DNA of 64,000 nucleotides. Origin: Gelidibacter salicanalis. Lineage in GTDB: Bacteria > Bacteroidota > Bacteroidia > Flavobacteriales > Flavobacteriaceae. The position numbers and the translations under genes are program-made. This document shows, one piece after another, positions 1-10,230 of this stretch. The notes beneath the pieces were generated by a model. The model searched no databases and had not been told where the DNA came from. It saw only the letters and a program-made list of their open reading frames with translations. The stretch's first letter is position 1. Each line of letters begins with the position of its first letter. Location: positions 1-64,000 of the forward strand of contig NZ_VORX01000004.1 in NCBI RefSeq assembly GCF_007997285.1. The letters run 5' to 3'.

Positions 1-8
1 TAAAGCTT

Positions 9-114
9 AAGGTGGTTATAGCGACGGGGCTCACCTCTTACCATTCCGAACAGAGAAGTTAAGCCCGTTTGCGCCGATGGTACTGCACCTCGTGGGAGAG
101 TAGGACATCGCCTT
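9..114 (+). rRNA. rrf: 5S ribosomal RNA
   Basis: The sequence is a recognisable Bacteroidota 5S rRNA: it has the conserved internal block CCGAACAGAGAAGTTAAGCCC and the 3' block GGGAGAGTAGG. Its ends (AAGGTGG and CATCGCCTT) can pair to form helix I. The window starts just upstream, so the 23S and 16S genes of this operon should lie to the left. The ends were set by helix I pairing and may be off by a few bases. Confidence 0.95.
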
Positions 115-122
115 TTTTAGAG

Positions 123-155
123 AATCCCTAACATTTATTTGTTGGGGATTTTTTT
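123..155 (+). terminator. rRNA operon terminator
   Basis: AATCCCTAACA, a short AT-rich loop and TGTTGGGGATT form a hairpin that runs straight into a T tract. It follows the 5S gene by under 10 bases, as expected for an intrinsic terminator of the rRNA operon. Confidence 0.8.
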
Positions 156-569
156 GTTTATATAACTCAAAATATTCGATTTATATAGAAAAAATCTTCT
201 AGATTCATTTTTCCTGAAATTGTTGAACTTTAATAGTATACACTCAACCAATATTAAAACCCTATTGGTCTGATGCATTTTTGTATGTTAGGGCGTTCTT
301 TCATTAAGATACAAGAGCTAATAACGCTCATCTACTTATAATATACTATTCGATACAAGTCAGGTCAATCCAGATATAAGCCGAAATTCACATATGTCGT
401 TTTATATGAATTAGTATTTCGCACCACACCTAGCAACTTAATTGATGGGAATCGAGGGAAGTGACGATATGTTACCTAGAGTAATCACGTATACTGCTAC
501 AGATAAGAATATCTAGAGCGTATTATAAAATATGACCATTATGAATGGGTCAGGGGAAGGGTTTTTCTC
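156..569. other. Gene-free stretch after rRNA operon
   Basis: About 410 bases with no credible reading frame, no tRNA and no recognisable repeat. It lies between the rRNA terminator and the end of a minus-strand gene. I see no conserved feature in it. Confidence 0.5.
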
Positions 570-800
570 CTAATCATTAAATAAACTCTTCATGATGATG
601 TAGATGCCTCTAAAGAGAAAGAAAATAGCGCCTAAAGAGAGCAGGATACCAATACTTAAGACTAAAATATATGTTGCTTTGTCTTGATTGCTGAAAGCCA
701 GATAAAGTATGGTAGGGCCCACGAACATCAAAAACAGGCAAATGCCCATATTCTGAACACCTTTATACAATAAGTTTCTATTTGTTTTCTTAGGTTCCAT
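570..800 (-). CDS. DUF6095 family small membrane protein
   Basis: A 76-residue protein starting MEPKKTNRN, which matches my memory of the flavobacterial DUF6095 family (short basic N-terminus, two membrane helices, conserved ending). Hydrophobic segments lie at about residues 18-35 and 43-65, joined by a short polar loop. An in-frame start 16 codons upstream exists, but the added residues do not look like the family, so I chose the ATG at 800. It stands alone, between the rRNA operon and the TonB/DUF4249 pair. No function is known to me; the family call is from recognition only. Confidence 0.75.
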   Translation of the reverse strand: MEPKKTNRNLLYKGVQNMGICLFLMFVGPTILYLAFSNQDKATYILVLSIGILLSLGAIFFLFRGIYIIMKSLFND

Positions 801-1038
801 CAGGAAGTGTTTAGTAATTACGTTTTCAAAAATAAGACAAGTTCTCACAAATCGTTACAGATATTAGACTTATTTGAGCGGCCGGATGACGCAAGATATA
901 AATCATTATCAAAAGTTTATTATTTTGTTTTTTAGGTGAAGACGTCTGAACCTTCTTAAGAATCCATATGGAAGTAGCATCAGGTTCAAATCGATCGTTA
1001 CATTACTTATTGCAGCATCATTATAATGATTAATTAGC

Positions 1039-1854
1039 CTATTGTACAGTATATACTACTTCTGAAACTTCAGAAAGTCTAAAATAGCCCAATGGAAAAT
1101 TTTCAGGATTAGTTTCATTCACACAATTTCCTCTAACAATAGCTGGCTGGGTCTCAAAAGGGCCACCGCCAGAGTCGCTATTTTGTTGCAAAAGAATATA
1201 CATATAATTATAGAACCGTTCTGAGATGCCGTAGTTTTTAATGATTACGATATCTCCAGAACTTAAATTTTCCTCGCTGTAAAATCCGAAATTTTCGTTG
1301 CCATTATTAAATTTGTCCTCATAAATTGATAAAGAAGGGATAGCAGGGATATGGCTTAAAAATTCGAAAAAATAGAAGTTTTTTTCATCAGCGAGATCGC
1401 TATAAAAAGCTTTTAACTCTATATCTTCTCCTGAGAAACCTCCTTCATTATTTTGATCCACACGATTGATAGAGGCCACTGATTGAAATATTTCCTGACC
1501 ACGGTACTGTTCATCTTTATAGGTAATTAGCAATTCGTAATTTCTATTTATTACCGGTTTAAAAGTGTTGTTTTTGTAAATCCCCGTTGCACCGTCTTCA
1601 ATAAACTGATATACCGTATTAGTTGCGCTGATAATTTGCACTTGAGCCCCAGTTGCAGGAGGAATTTCAGAATCGAAATAGGGTGCTGTTAAAGAAAGTT
1701 TCACCATTTGTTCATTTCCTGATGTTCCTTTTGTCCAATTAATGGAGGCTTCAATTACTAATTTTGGATCTACCGTATTTAAATCTACCTCTATGACATC
1801 TTCACATGAAAACTGAAAGAAGCAAATCCAGACTATAAATATAATTTTTTTCAT
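1039..1854 (-). CDS. DUF4249 family outer-membrane lipoprotein
   Basis: A 271-residue protein with a lipoprotein signal peptide (FQFSC, acylated Cys17) followed by CEDVIEVDL, the usual start of DUF4249 proteins. The family is known in Bacteroidota as a surface or periplasmic partner of a TonB-dependent receptor, but its ligand is unknown. Here it starts 2 bases after the stop codon of the receptor gene, so the two are surely co-transcribed with the receptor first. The acidic residues just after the lipidated cysteine resemble the Bacteroidota surface-export signal; that is inference. Confidence 0.88.
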   Translation of the reverse strand: MKKIIFIVWICFFQFSCEDVIEVDLNTVDPKLVIEASINWTKGTSGNEQMVKLSLTAPYFDSEIPPATGAQVQIISATNTVYQFIEDGATGIYKNNTFKPVINRNYELLITYKDEQYRGQEIFQSVASINRVDQNNEGGFSGEDIELKAFYSDLADEKNFYFFEFLSHIPAIPSLSIYEDKFNNGNENFGFYSEENLSSGDIVIIKNYGISERFYNYMYILLQQNSDSGGGPFETQPAIVRGNCVNETNPENFPLGYFRLSEVSEVVYTVQ

Positions 1855-1856
1855 GT

Positions 1857-4232
1857 TTAAAATTTGAAATTGTAGGAAATTGAGGGAATAATACCGAAGA
1901 GTGCCAATCTATTGGCTTCGTTAACTCCAGTGTCTCTATTTTCACTGAATCTGATAGACGCGGCATTCTTACGATTATATAGATTATATACACCAAATAC
2001 CCATTCGCCTTGCCACTTTTTTGTCCCATCTGGATTCGGATTGTAAATTGCGGAGACATCCAAACGGTGATAATTGGTTAATCGACTCGAATTCCTAGCT
2101 TCGTAATTGGGAATGCTTATCCCATTGTATTCATATTGACCATTTGGGAATGTGGTGGGTTGCCCAGTCTGAAAAACCAACGTACCACTGAAACTCCAAT
2201 TGTCGCTAGATTTATAATTGGATGTAATTGAAATGTCGTGGGTTTTGTCATAAGGGGTGTTGTACCATTTTCCATCATTTATTCCAGTTTCCGTTGGTGT
2301 TCTTCCTGGAGTTTTTTGTTCTGATTTTGAAAGTGTATAAGCTACCCATCCCGTTAATTTGCCTTCATTTTTTCGGAATAAAACTTCTAAACCATAGGCT
2401 CTCGCTTTCCCATTTAAGATAACTTGTTCAATGGCATCATTAGCAATTAAATTGGCACCATCAATATAATCGATGCGGTTTTTAATATCCTTGTAAAAGG
2501 TCTCGACTTCTAAAGCATAATGGTTGTTACTAAACGTCCTGAAATATCCCAATGCTACCTGGTCCAATACCTGAGGTTGGATGTAAGGACCGCTAGGTGC
2601 CCAAATATCTAGTGGGGTTGGAGAGCTGGTGTTTGAAAGTAAATGCAAATACTGACTCATTCTGTTATAACTCGCTTTGATGGACGAGTTGTCGTTTAAT
2701 TGATAAGCTAGGGCCAATCGTGGTTCTAAATTCATAAACGATGCTATAACTGCTGATCGCTCATACGTGTTAACTCCAATAGGCTCAGCTTTCTCATAGA
2801 TTTGAAGCGCTTCATTAAAACTTACCGCTTGGTCATTATCATAGCTGTTGAGTTCGGCTTGGCCTAAGCGATGGAATGAACTTAATCTTAAACCATAAGA
2901 TACTGCCAACTTCGAGTTGAGTTGATGCTCAGCGTCCACATAAATAGCATTTTCTATAGCATATTTTTTTATAAGGTTATACGGATTGATACCTGATGTT
3001 TCAGAGGTAGGAGTGATTTCACCTGGATTAAAAGTCAGGTATAAACTATTCAACCCATAATCAAGTTTGAAATTGGAATTGATATAATGCTTAAAATCAT
3101 ATTTCAGATTAAAATTTCTAATTCCTGAAGACCAATCAAATTCCACGAAATTTAAAGCGAGTCCGTAATAGTAGTCCGAGTAAATTAAGGACAGATTAGA
3201 AAACAATTTAGCGGAGTAGAGATGGTCCCATCTAAAATTAATGACCGCATTTCCATATGTGTTTTCAAAGCTGTCAGAGATATTGAATACATCACGTCCA
3301 AAATATCCGGAAAGATATATATTGTTATTCTGATTAATTCTATAACTCAATTTTGTATTGATATCATAAAAATAAGCTTTACTATCCAAATCAAATAAGG
3401 GCAAAAACAGATGAGCGTAACTGGAGCGTCCTCCTAATAAAAAGGAGCCTTTTTCTTTCTTTAAAGGACCTTCAGCCAATAACCGACTTGCCACGATTCC
3501 TACACCACCGCTCATATGAAACGCATTGCTATTACCTTCTTTTTGATATATGTCTAAAACCGAAGATACGCGTCCACCGTATTTGGCAGGAATCCCACCT
3601 TTATACAGCTTAAGGTCTTTAATGGCATCTGGATTAAATACTGAAAACAACCCAAATAGATGGGAGGAGTTGAAAATTGTGGCCTCGTCCAAAAGAATCA
3701 AATTCTGATCTGCAGCACCTCCTCTAACATTGAAGCCGGAAGACCCTTCGCCAGCATTAGTTACTCCAGGCAATAAGGTGATGGATTTTATCACATCTAC
3801 TTCTCCCAAAACGACGGGCATTTGTTTAATAGTATTTACGGAAAGTGAATTGACACTCATTTGAGGTTTCCGGATATTTAAGCGTTCTACATTTTCAGTA
3901 ATGACGATTTCTTGTAAGCTTTCTGTGGATTCACTAAGTTGAAAATTTAATGTTTTGTTGTCATCAATTGCTATGCTTTCAGAAATACTATTAAAGCCTA
4001 GATAACTGATTTGAAATTTGTAGGTGCCTTTGGGCAAAGTGATACTATAGAATCCATACTCATTGGTGATGGTTCCCATTTGTAGTTCAGGAAAGATAAT
4101 ATTGACTCCAATTAAGGTTTCATTACTGCTTTGATCGGTTATTTTACCACTTATGGTAAATTTTTCTTGTGCATTAAGGTAGAGTGGCAAGCACAAGATA
4201 AGCCAAAGCGAAACCTTCAATTTAGAAATCAT
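1857..4232 (-). CDS. TonB-dependent receptor with carboxypeptidase-like domain
   Basis: A 791-residue outer-membrane receptor. Order: signal peptide (1-21, ending LNAQ), a carboxypeptidase-regulatory-like beta domain (about 25-105, with TLIGVNI and YGFYSITLPKG), a plug domain (about 125-230, with GFNVRGG and the FGLFSVFNPDAI region), then a 22-strand-type barrel ending in phenylalanine, as needed for BamA-dependent insertion. It would import an unknown ligand across the outer membrane with TonB energy. It is not a SusC: no SusD partner is present, and a DUF4249 lipoprotein follows instead. This receptor/DUF4249 pairing recurs in Flavobacteriaceae. The substrate cannot be told from sequence. 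Confidence 0.92.
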   Translation of the reverse strand: MISKLKVSLWLILCLPLYLNAQEKFTISGKITDQSSNETLIGVNIIFPELQMGTITNEYGFYSITLPKGTYKFQISYLGFNSISESIAIDDNKTLNFQLSESTESLQEIVITENVERLNIRKPQMSVNSLSVNTIKQMPVVLGEVDVIKSITLLPGVTNAGEGSSGFNVRGGAADQNLILLDEATIFNSSHLFGLFSVFNPDAIKDLKLYKGGIPAKYGGRVSSVLDIYQKEGNSNAFHMSGGVGIVASRLLAEGPLKKEKGSFLLGGRSSYAHLFLPLFDLDSKAYFYDINTKLSYRINQNNNIYLSGYFGRDVFNISDSFENTYGNAVINFRWDHLYSAKLFSNLSLIYSDYYYGLALNFVEFDWSSGIRNFNLKYDFKHYINSNFKLDYGLNSLYLTFNPGEITPTSETSGINPYNLIKKYAIENAIYVDAEHQLNSKLAVSYGLRLSSFHRLGQAELNSYDNDQAVSFNEALQIYEKAEPIGVNTYERSAVIASFMNLEPRLALAYQLNDNSSIKASYNRMSQYLHLLSNTSSPTPLDIWAPSGPYIQPQVLDQVALGYFRTFSNNHYALEVETFYKDIKNRIDYIDGANLIANDAIEQVILNGKARAYGLEVLFRKNEGKLTGWVAYTLSKSEQKTPGRTPTETGINDGKWYNTPYDKTHDISITSNYKSSDNWSFSGTLVFQTGQPTTFPNGQYEYNGISIPNYEARNSSRLTNYHRLDVSAIYNPNPDGTKKWQGEWVFGVYNLYNRKNAASIRFSENRDTGVNEANRLALFGIIPSISYNFKF

Positions 4233-4254
4233 TGGTAATTTTTTATCAAAAATA

Positions 4255-4284
4255 GAAAAAGCCCCTTTATAAAAGGAGCTTTTT
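4255..4284 (-). terminator. Terminator after icd
   Basis: AAAAAGC-CCTTT / AAAGGAGCTTTTT hairpin with a three-base loop, between the stop of the isocitrate dehydrogenase gene and the start of the TonB receptor gene. On the minus strand the 3' arm runs into T residues. Confidence 0.7.
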
Positions 4285-4344
4285 GAGTTAATTTTGTTTA
4301 ATTATTTTAAAATATTACTAAACAAATTAGATGTTTGTAATTAA

Positions 4345-6609
<2,265 letters not shown>

Positions 6610-6619
6610 TTAGGCTGTG

Positions 6620-6650
6620 CAAATATACAAAATTGCGCTTAGCTTAGAAA
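6620..6650 (-). promoter_or_regulatory. Promoter of icd
   Basis: On the minus strand TTTC, 19 bases, then TATATTTG. The second box is an exact TAnnTTTG (-7) element of Bacteroidota sigma factor and the first differs from TTTG by one base. It lies about 50 bases upstream of the start codon. Confidence 0.65.
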
Positions 6651-6666
6651 ACCGAACTTTGATGTA

Positions 6667-7239
6667 TTATACAATTTTAATTTGATAGCGCTGCAACAGA
6701 CCCAAGACATTTTCTTTTGAAAATTTTGCTTGTTTTATCCCGTTGTTTTCAGGATTGATGTTGAAGTTCTCAGAAGAACTCAAGTCGGCATTTTTTAAAT
6801 TTGTTTGATCGAAAATAGCATGCTTAAAATCGCAGTTATCAAATAAAGCATTGCTAAAATCGGCTTCCACAAGATTTGCATCATTAAGGTTGCAGTTGTT
6901 GAAGGCAGTTCCGTTTAGTTTTAACTTGTAAAAAGATGAGAATTGCAACTGACAATTGGAAAAGCTAAAGGACAACAAAAACGGATTACAATCTTGAAAC
7001 TGAAGTCCAGTAAGTTTACAATCTATAAATTCTCCATCTCTGATAATTGTATGTTTGATATTGGCATTACTAAAATTGCAAGTATCAAACACGCAATCAA
7101 TGAAAGTGATGGAAGATAAATCTGAACCTGTAAAATTACAGTTTTGGAAATTGCAGTTATCATATTCCGCTTTTTCAAGTGGTTGTTCAGTATAATCTTT
7201 TGAATTATATTCTGCTGAATCAATAAAGGTTGGTGTCAT
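6667..7239 (-). CDS. Pentapeptide-repeat protein
   Basis: A 190-residue protein made almost wholly of A(D/N)LXX-type pentapeptide repeats, for example CNFQN, CNFTG, SDLSS, CNFSN, ANIKH, ANLVE, ADFSN, CDFKH and ADLSS, from about residue 25 to 170. Such repeats fold into a right-handed quadrilateral beta helix. Size and Cys-Asn-Phe-rich repeats resemble Qnr/MfpA-like gyrase-protecting proteins, but that similarity is shared by many uncharacterised family members and I do not claim it. I chose the start at MTPTFIDSAEY (7239); a longer frame upstream adds 23 residues unlike the family. It appears to be monocistronic. Confidence 0.82.
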   Translation of the reverse strand: MTPTFIDSAEYNSKDYTEQPLEKAEYDNCNFQNCNFTGSDLSSITFIDCVFDTCNFSNANIKHTIIRDGEFIDCKLTGLQFQDCNPFLLSFSFSNCQLQFSSFYKLKLNGTAFNNCNLNDANLVEADFSNALFDNCDFKHAIFDQTNLKNADLSSSENFNINPENNGIKQAKFSKENVLGLLQRYQIKIV

Positions 7240-7888
7240 TGAAATTAAAAAATTGGGTGAGGGATGCAAATTTAAGCCGAAAGTGTGTAAAAACAAAAGC
7301 CATATCATTGTAGCTAAACTACCTTGACATGGCTTTCTTTGAAATAGTAACGTGATCTAATTAACATTGCTGCTAAATCAGCCGACTAAAACTCTCGTTT
7401 TACAATCGTCTTTTTCAATTCAAGTTGAACTATTTCAATAAAATATGCTCTAACTTTCAAAATGTATTGACCTGTTAGGAACATATTTCAATGTGTTGTT
7501 TTTCTTGATGTATTGTATGTTGTTGATCGTTTACACAAACAACAATTTTAAATACATTGCTTCCTACCTTGGTGTACACTTTCGTTGCGACCACCTTTGG
7601 AAACTTTCAACTTTACGAGTTACACCCTACAGTTGTATGGTGCACTTACTAAAGCCTCATGATTTTGTTCGGATGCACTTGCGTGCAGAGCCTAAAAATC
7701 TCAAAAAACAAACGAGTAAAGAATAGACTTTACCAAATTCAATTTAAGATCAATTTTTTAAATTGATACCAGCACAAGGCTGTAATTGAACCGTTATACT
7801 AAGATACAAAAAACAACCACAGAAACCTATTAAATCAAGCGTTTAGTTTTCAACGAGTTATGAACTTCGGATATTAACAATTGTTCAT
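7240..7888. other. Long noncoding stretch, possible structured RNA
   Basis: About 650 bases without a credible gene. The middle (about 7500-7720) is less AT-rich than normal intergenic DNA here and holds several self-complementary blocks: TGCAC-GCAA-GTGCA on the minus strand (7674-7687, a GNRA-loop hairpin), TGTTGTT/AACAACA (7520-7546) and TCAATTTAA/TTAAATTGA (7739-7767). I could not match it to tmRNA, SRP RNA, RNase P or a riboswitch. It may be a small RNA or decayed sequence. Confidence 0.35.
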
Positions 7889-7920
7889 AAAAAAAGCCTT
7901 GAAATAGTTCAAGGCTTTTA
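7889..7920 (-). terminator. Terminator after rplS
   Basis: AAAAGCCTTGAA-ATAG-TTCAAGGCTTTT is a perfect 12-bp hairpin with a four-base loop, about 22 bases past the rplS stop codon. A and T runs flank both sides, so it could stop transcription from either strand. Confidence 0.85.
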
Positions 7921-7941
7921 TATGCTATACGCTTAAGGAGT

Positions 7942-8292
7942 CTATCCTCTTCTTTCTTTAATTCTAGCTTTCTTACCAGTAAGACCTCTAAAGTAGAAGA
8001 TACGTGCGCGTCTCACTTTACCTTTCTTGTTCACTTCAATTTTTTGAAGTGCTGGAAGATTCACCGGGAAAATACGCTCTACACCTATAGTTCCAGACAT
8101 TTTACGGATGGTAAACGTTTCTGAACTACCAGTACCTTTACGTTGTAATACAACACCTTTAAAGAACTGTGTACGTTTCTTTTCACCCTCTCTAATTTCG
8201 TAATACACTGTGATAGTATCACCAGCGCCGAATTTAGGATATTCTTTTTTTTCTACAAATTCGTCTTGTACAAATTTTACTAAAGAATTCAT
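7942..8292 (-). CDS. rplS: 50S ribosomal protein L19
   Basis: A 116-residue protein with the whole L19 fold. The block GDTITVYYEIREGEKKRTQ and the following GVVLQRKGTGSSETFTIRK and GVERIFP segments are diagnostic, and it ends in the basic KARIKERRG tail. L19 sits at the 30S-50S interface. In many bacteria rplS follows trmD directly in one operon. Here trmD lies upstream on the same strand, but the two are separated by 400 bases holding a repeat tract, and rplS has its own promoter (8366-8396) and terminator. Confidence 0.98.
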   Translation of the reverse strand: MNSLVKFVQDEFVEKKEYPKFGAGDTITVYYEIREGEKKRTQFFKGVVLQRKGTGSSETFTIRKMSGTIGVERIFPVNLPALQKIEVNKKGKVRRARIFYFRGLTGKKARIKERRG

Positions 8293-8365
8293 CTCTCTTA
8301 ATTTTTAAATTTTAATCCATACCAACATTCACGGAGATCGCCAGAGGTTAATATGAAATTGGATG

Positions 8366-8396
8366 CAAAAGTAATCAATAAAAAATAATTGACAAT
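8366..8396 (-). promoter_or_regulatory. Promoter of rplS
   Basis: On the minus strand ATTG, 19 bases, then TACTTTTG: an exact TAnnTTTG box and a one-mismatch TTTG box at the preferred spacing. The start codon lies about 75 bases downstream, leaving a leader of roughly 70 bases. Confidence 0.65.
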
Positions 8397-8529
8397 AGTA
8401 ATGCCTTAAAATTTTAGTAAATTTTATTGTCAGAAACACTATGGTGCTACTCGACTATAAACTCCGAAAATCTGAATCTCCAAATCATAATCTCATTGTT
8501 CCCTAAATTATAGCATCAATAAAAAACCA

Positions 8530-8686
8530 ACTGCAAGCTGAACACTGCTTATTGAATACTGTCAACTGACTATCGCCAACCGAATACTGCCAACTGAATA
8601 CTGATTACTGAATACTGATTACTGAATACTGCCAATTGAGTACTGAATACTGCCAACTGAATACTGATTACTGAATGCCTACTGAT
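8530..8686. repeat. Degenerate 14-bp tandem repeat
   Basis: A tract built from ACTGAATACTG followed by ATT or CCA. Exact copies of the 11-mer start at 8593, 8607, 8621, 8642 and 8656, with worn copies on both sides (for example GAACACTG, GAATACTGTCA and CGAATACTGCC). The period is 14 bases except for one 21-base step. It fills the gap between rplS and trmD and ends a few bases from the trmD stop codon. Confidence 0.85.
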
Positions 8687-8692
8687 ACCAAA

Positions 8693-9370
8693 TCAATCCT
8701 CCAACAAATCAGGACGTCTTTCCTTGGTGTGCTCGTAGGCCATATCCTCGCGCCACTTTTCTATCTTTGCAAAATGGCCACTGAATAAAATTTCAGGAAC
8801 TTTCATACCCTTATACTCCCTAGGTTTTGTGTAGATGGGCGGTGCCAATAAATTGTCTTGAAAGGAATCTGTCAGTGCCGAGGTTTCATTACCCAAAACA
8901 CCCGGAATCAATCGTATTACCGCGTCACAAAGTACCGCCGCTCCAAGTTCGCCCCCAGAAAGCACATAGTCTCCTATGGAGATCTCCTTGGTAATGAGTA
9001 AGTCCCGTACCCGTTGATCAACGCCCTTATAGTGTCCGCAGAGTATGATAATATTCTTTTTTAGAGAAAGGGTATTAGCGATGCCTTGATTTAATGTTTT
9101 TCCGTCCGGGGTCATATAGATGACTTCATCATAGTCGCGCTCCTCTTTTAATTTAGAGATGCATTTGTCTATAGGCTCAATCATCATTACCATCCCCGCG
9201 CCACCACCAAATTGGGTGTCATCTATAGATTTGTAATTGTCCGTAGTGTACTCTCTTAAATTATGGAAATGGACCTCTACCAAACCTGCTGTAATGGCAC
9301 GTTTCAAAATAGAAGCTTCAAAAGGGCTTTTTAGTAATTCGGGTAATACCGTTATAATATCTATGCGCAT
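8693..9370 (-). CDS. trmD: tRNA (guanine37-N1)-methyltransferase TrmD
   Basis: A 225-residue SPOUT-class enzyme that methylates G37 of tRNAs reading CNN codons, using S-adenosylmethionine, and so prevents +1 frameshifting. It starts [13 protein letters not shown] and has [28 protein letters not shown] and the trefoil-knot segment [15 protein letters not shown], all TrmD hallmarks. I chose the ATG at 9370 because homologs begin MRIDI; seven extra codons upstream are possible. The next gene upstream, a coiled-coil membrane protein, is separated by a terminator. Confidence 0.97.
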   Translation of the reverse strand: MRIDIITVLPELLKSPFEASILKRAITAGLVEVHFHNLREYTTDNYKSIDDTQFGGGAGMVMMIEPIDKCISKLKEERDYDEVIYMTPDGKTLNQGIANTLSLKKNIIILCGHYKGVDQRVRDLLITKEISIGDYVLSGGELGAAVLCDAVIRLIPGVLGNETSALTDSFQDNLLAPPIYTKPREYKGMKVPEILFSGHFAKIEKWREDMAYEHTKERRPDLLED

Positions 9371-9436
9371 GGTAATATATCTTCGATGCAAATATGCGAA
9401 AAAACTAGGCAGTGTTCAGTGATAGGTGTAGAGAAA

Positions 9437-9464
9437 AAAATCTGCAAGTTGCCTTACAGATTTT
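9437..9464 (-). terminator. Terminator after coiled-coil protein gene
   Basis: AAAATCTG, a 12-base loop, CAGATTTT, with further T residues on the minus strand, beginning six bases after the stop codon at 9471. Confidence 0.65.
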
Positions 9465-9470
9465 CGTCAT

Positions 9471-10088
9471 TTACTTGATGCTTTTTTGCTTATTGATTTC
9501 GTCTTGAAGTTGGCGTCTGACTTTTTGCTCACGCTCCAAAGCTGTGCGTCTGTGTTCTTCAAACTCTTCCTCAGTTTCCACTAAGGATTTTTGGGCTAAT
9601 TTGGTAACAGAATTACTGTTTTTGTATTTATAAATGAACAATAGTAACAATGCGAGAAGACCTCCAATGATACTCCACATTAATACATTGTAATTACCCT
9701 TGCTCATTTGTAAACCGAACAATGCCATGTTATCCTTTTCTTCATTGGTCTCCGCTAAGGTGGTTTTGGTTTCAGAGAGGTTGCTTTTTAAGCTCGTAAT
9801 TTCCTGAGCTAAACTGTCAACCGTATTTTGAGTTTTAGTTAAATTATTTTGAAACGCTTTTAAAGAGTCTAGCGTATGTGCTTTTAACTGGTACAACCAG
9901 GTTTTTTTGACATTCTTGTAGTCTTGCCAGTTATTCGATTTTTGAATCACATATTCAAATTGGTTGTCAATACTTCCTTCAGTTAAAGATAATTTGTCTT
10001 CTTCTTTAGTTGTCGGTTCTTGAGCATTGCCCACTACAAAAAATAGACTGGCGAGAAGTGTAAAAGTTAATGTTTTTAATGAATGCAT
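9471..10088 (-). CDS. Signal-peptide coiled-coil membrane protein
   Basis: A 205-residue protein: signal peptide (1-22, ending VVGNAQ), a heptad-patterned polar segment (about 70-120), one membrane helix (about 133-152, LMWSIIGGLLALLLLFIY), then a charged second coiled coil (about 165-205) rich in Glu, Arg and Lys. I recall that homologs beside flavobacterial trmD are often labelled tRNA (guanine-N1)-methyltransferase in databases; nothing in this sequence supports that, and no SAM-binding or knot motif is present, so the label is probably copied from the neighbour. It may be an envelope structural or tethering protein; the function is unknown. Confidence 0.8.
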   Translation of the reverse strand: MHSLKTLTFTLLASLFFVVGNAQEPTTKEEDKLSLTEGSIDNQFEYVIQKSNNWQDYKNVKKTWLYQLKAHTLDSLKAFQNNLTKTQNTVDSLAQEITSLKSNLSETKTTLAETNEEKDNMALFGLQMSKGNYNVLMWSIIGGLLALLLLFIYKYKNSNSVTKLAQKSLVETEEEFEEHRRTALEREQKVRRQLQDEINKQKSIK

Positions 10089-10164
10089 TCGTTTAGATTT
10101 ACTGATGATGTTAAAATTTGAACAAGATAAAAAATAAAATAGATGTCAACTCGTATTTAAAACA

Positions 10165-10190
10165 AATAGCCTCTCATTTAGGAGGCTATT
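10165..10190 (-). terminator. Terminator after GAPDH gene
   Basis: AATAGCCTC-TCATTTAG-GAGGCTATT, a perfect 9-bp stem. On the minus strand the 3' arm continues into TTGTTTTAAA. It lies 40 bases after the GAPDH stop codon. Confidence 0.75.
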
Positions 10191-10230
10191 GTTATATACG
10201 GTAATAATTATCTTTTAGATGTTGGGCCTA

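Noticed and set aside
7500-7720. tmRNA, SRP RNA or RNase P RNA
   Set aside because: No tag peptide or CCA end, no GGAAG-type SRP loop in the right setting, and no RNase P conserved blocks.
7493-7726. 77-residue plus-strand open frame
   Set aside because: Unusual composition rich in Cys, His and Tyr, no recognisable domain and no promoter; it lies in the stretch that may hold a structured RNA.
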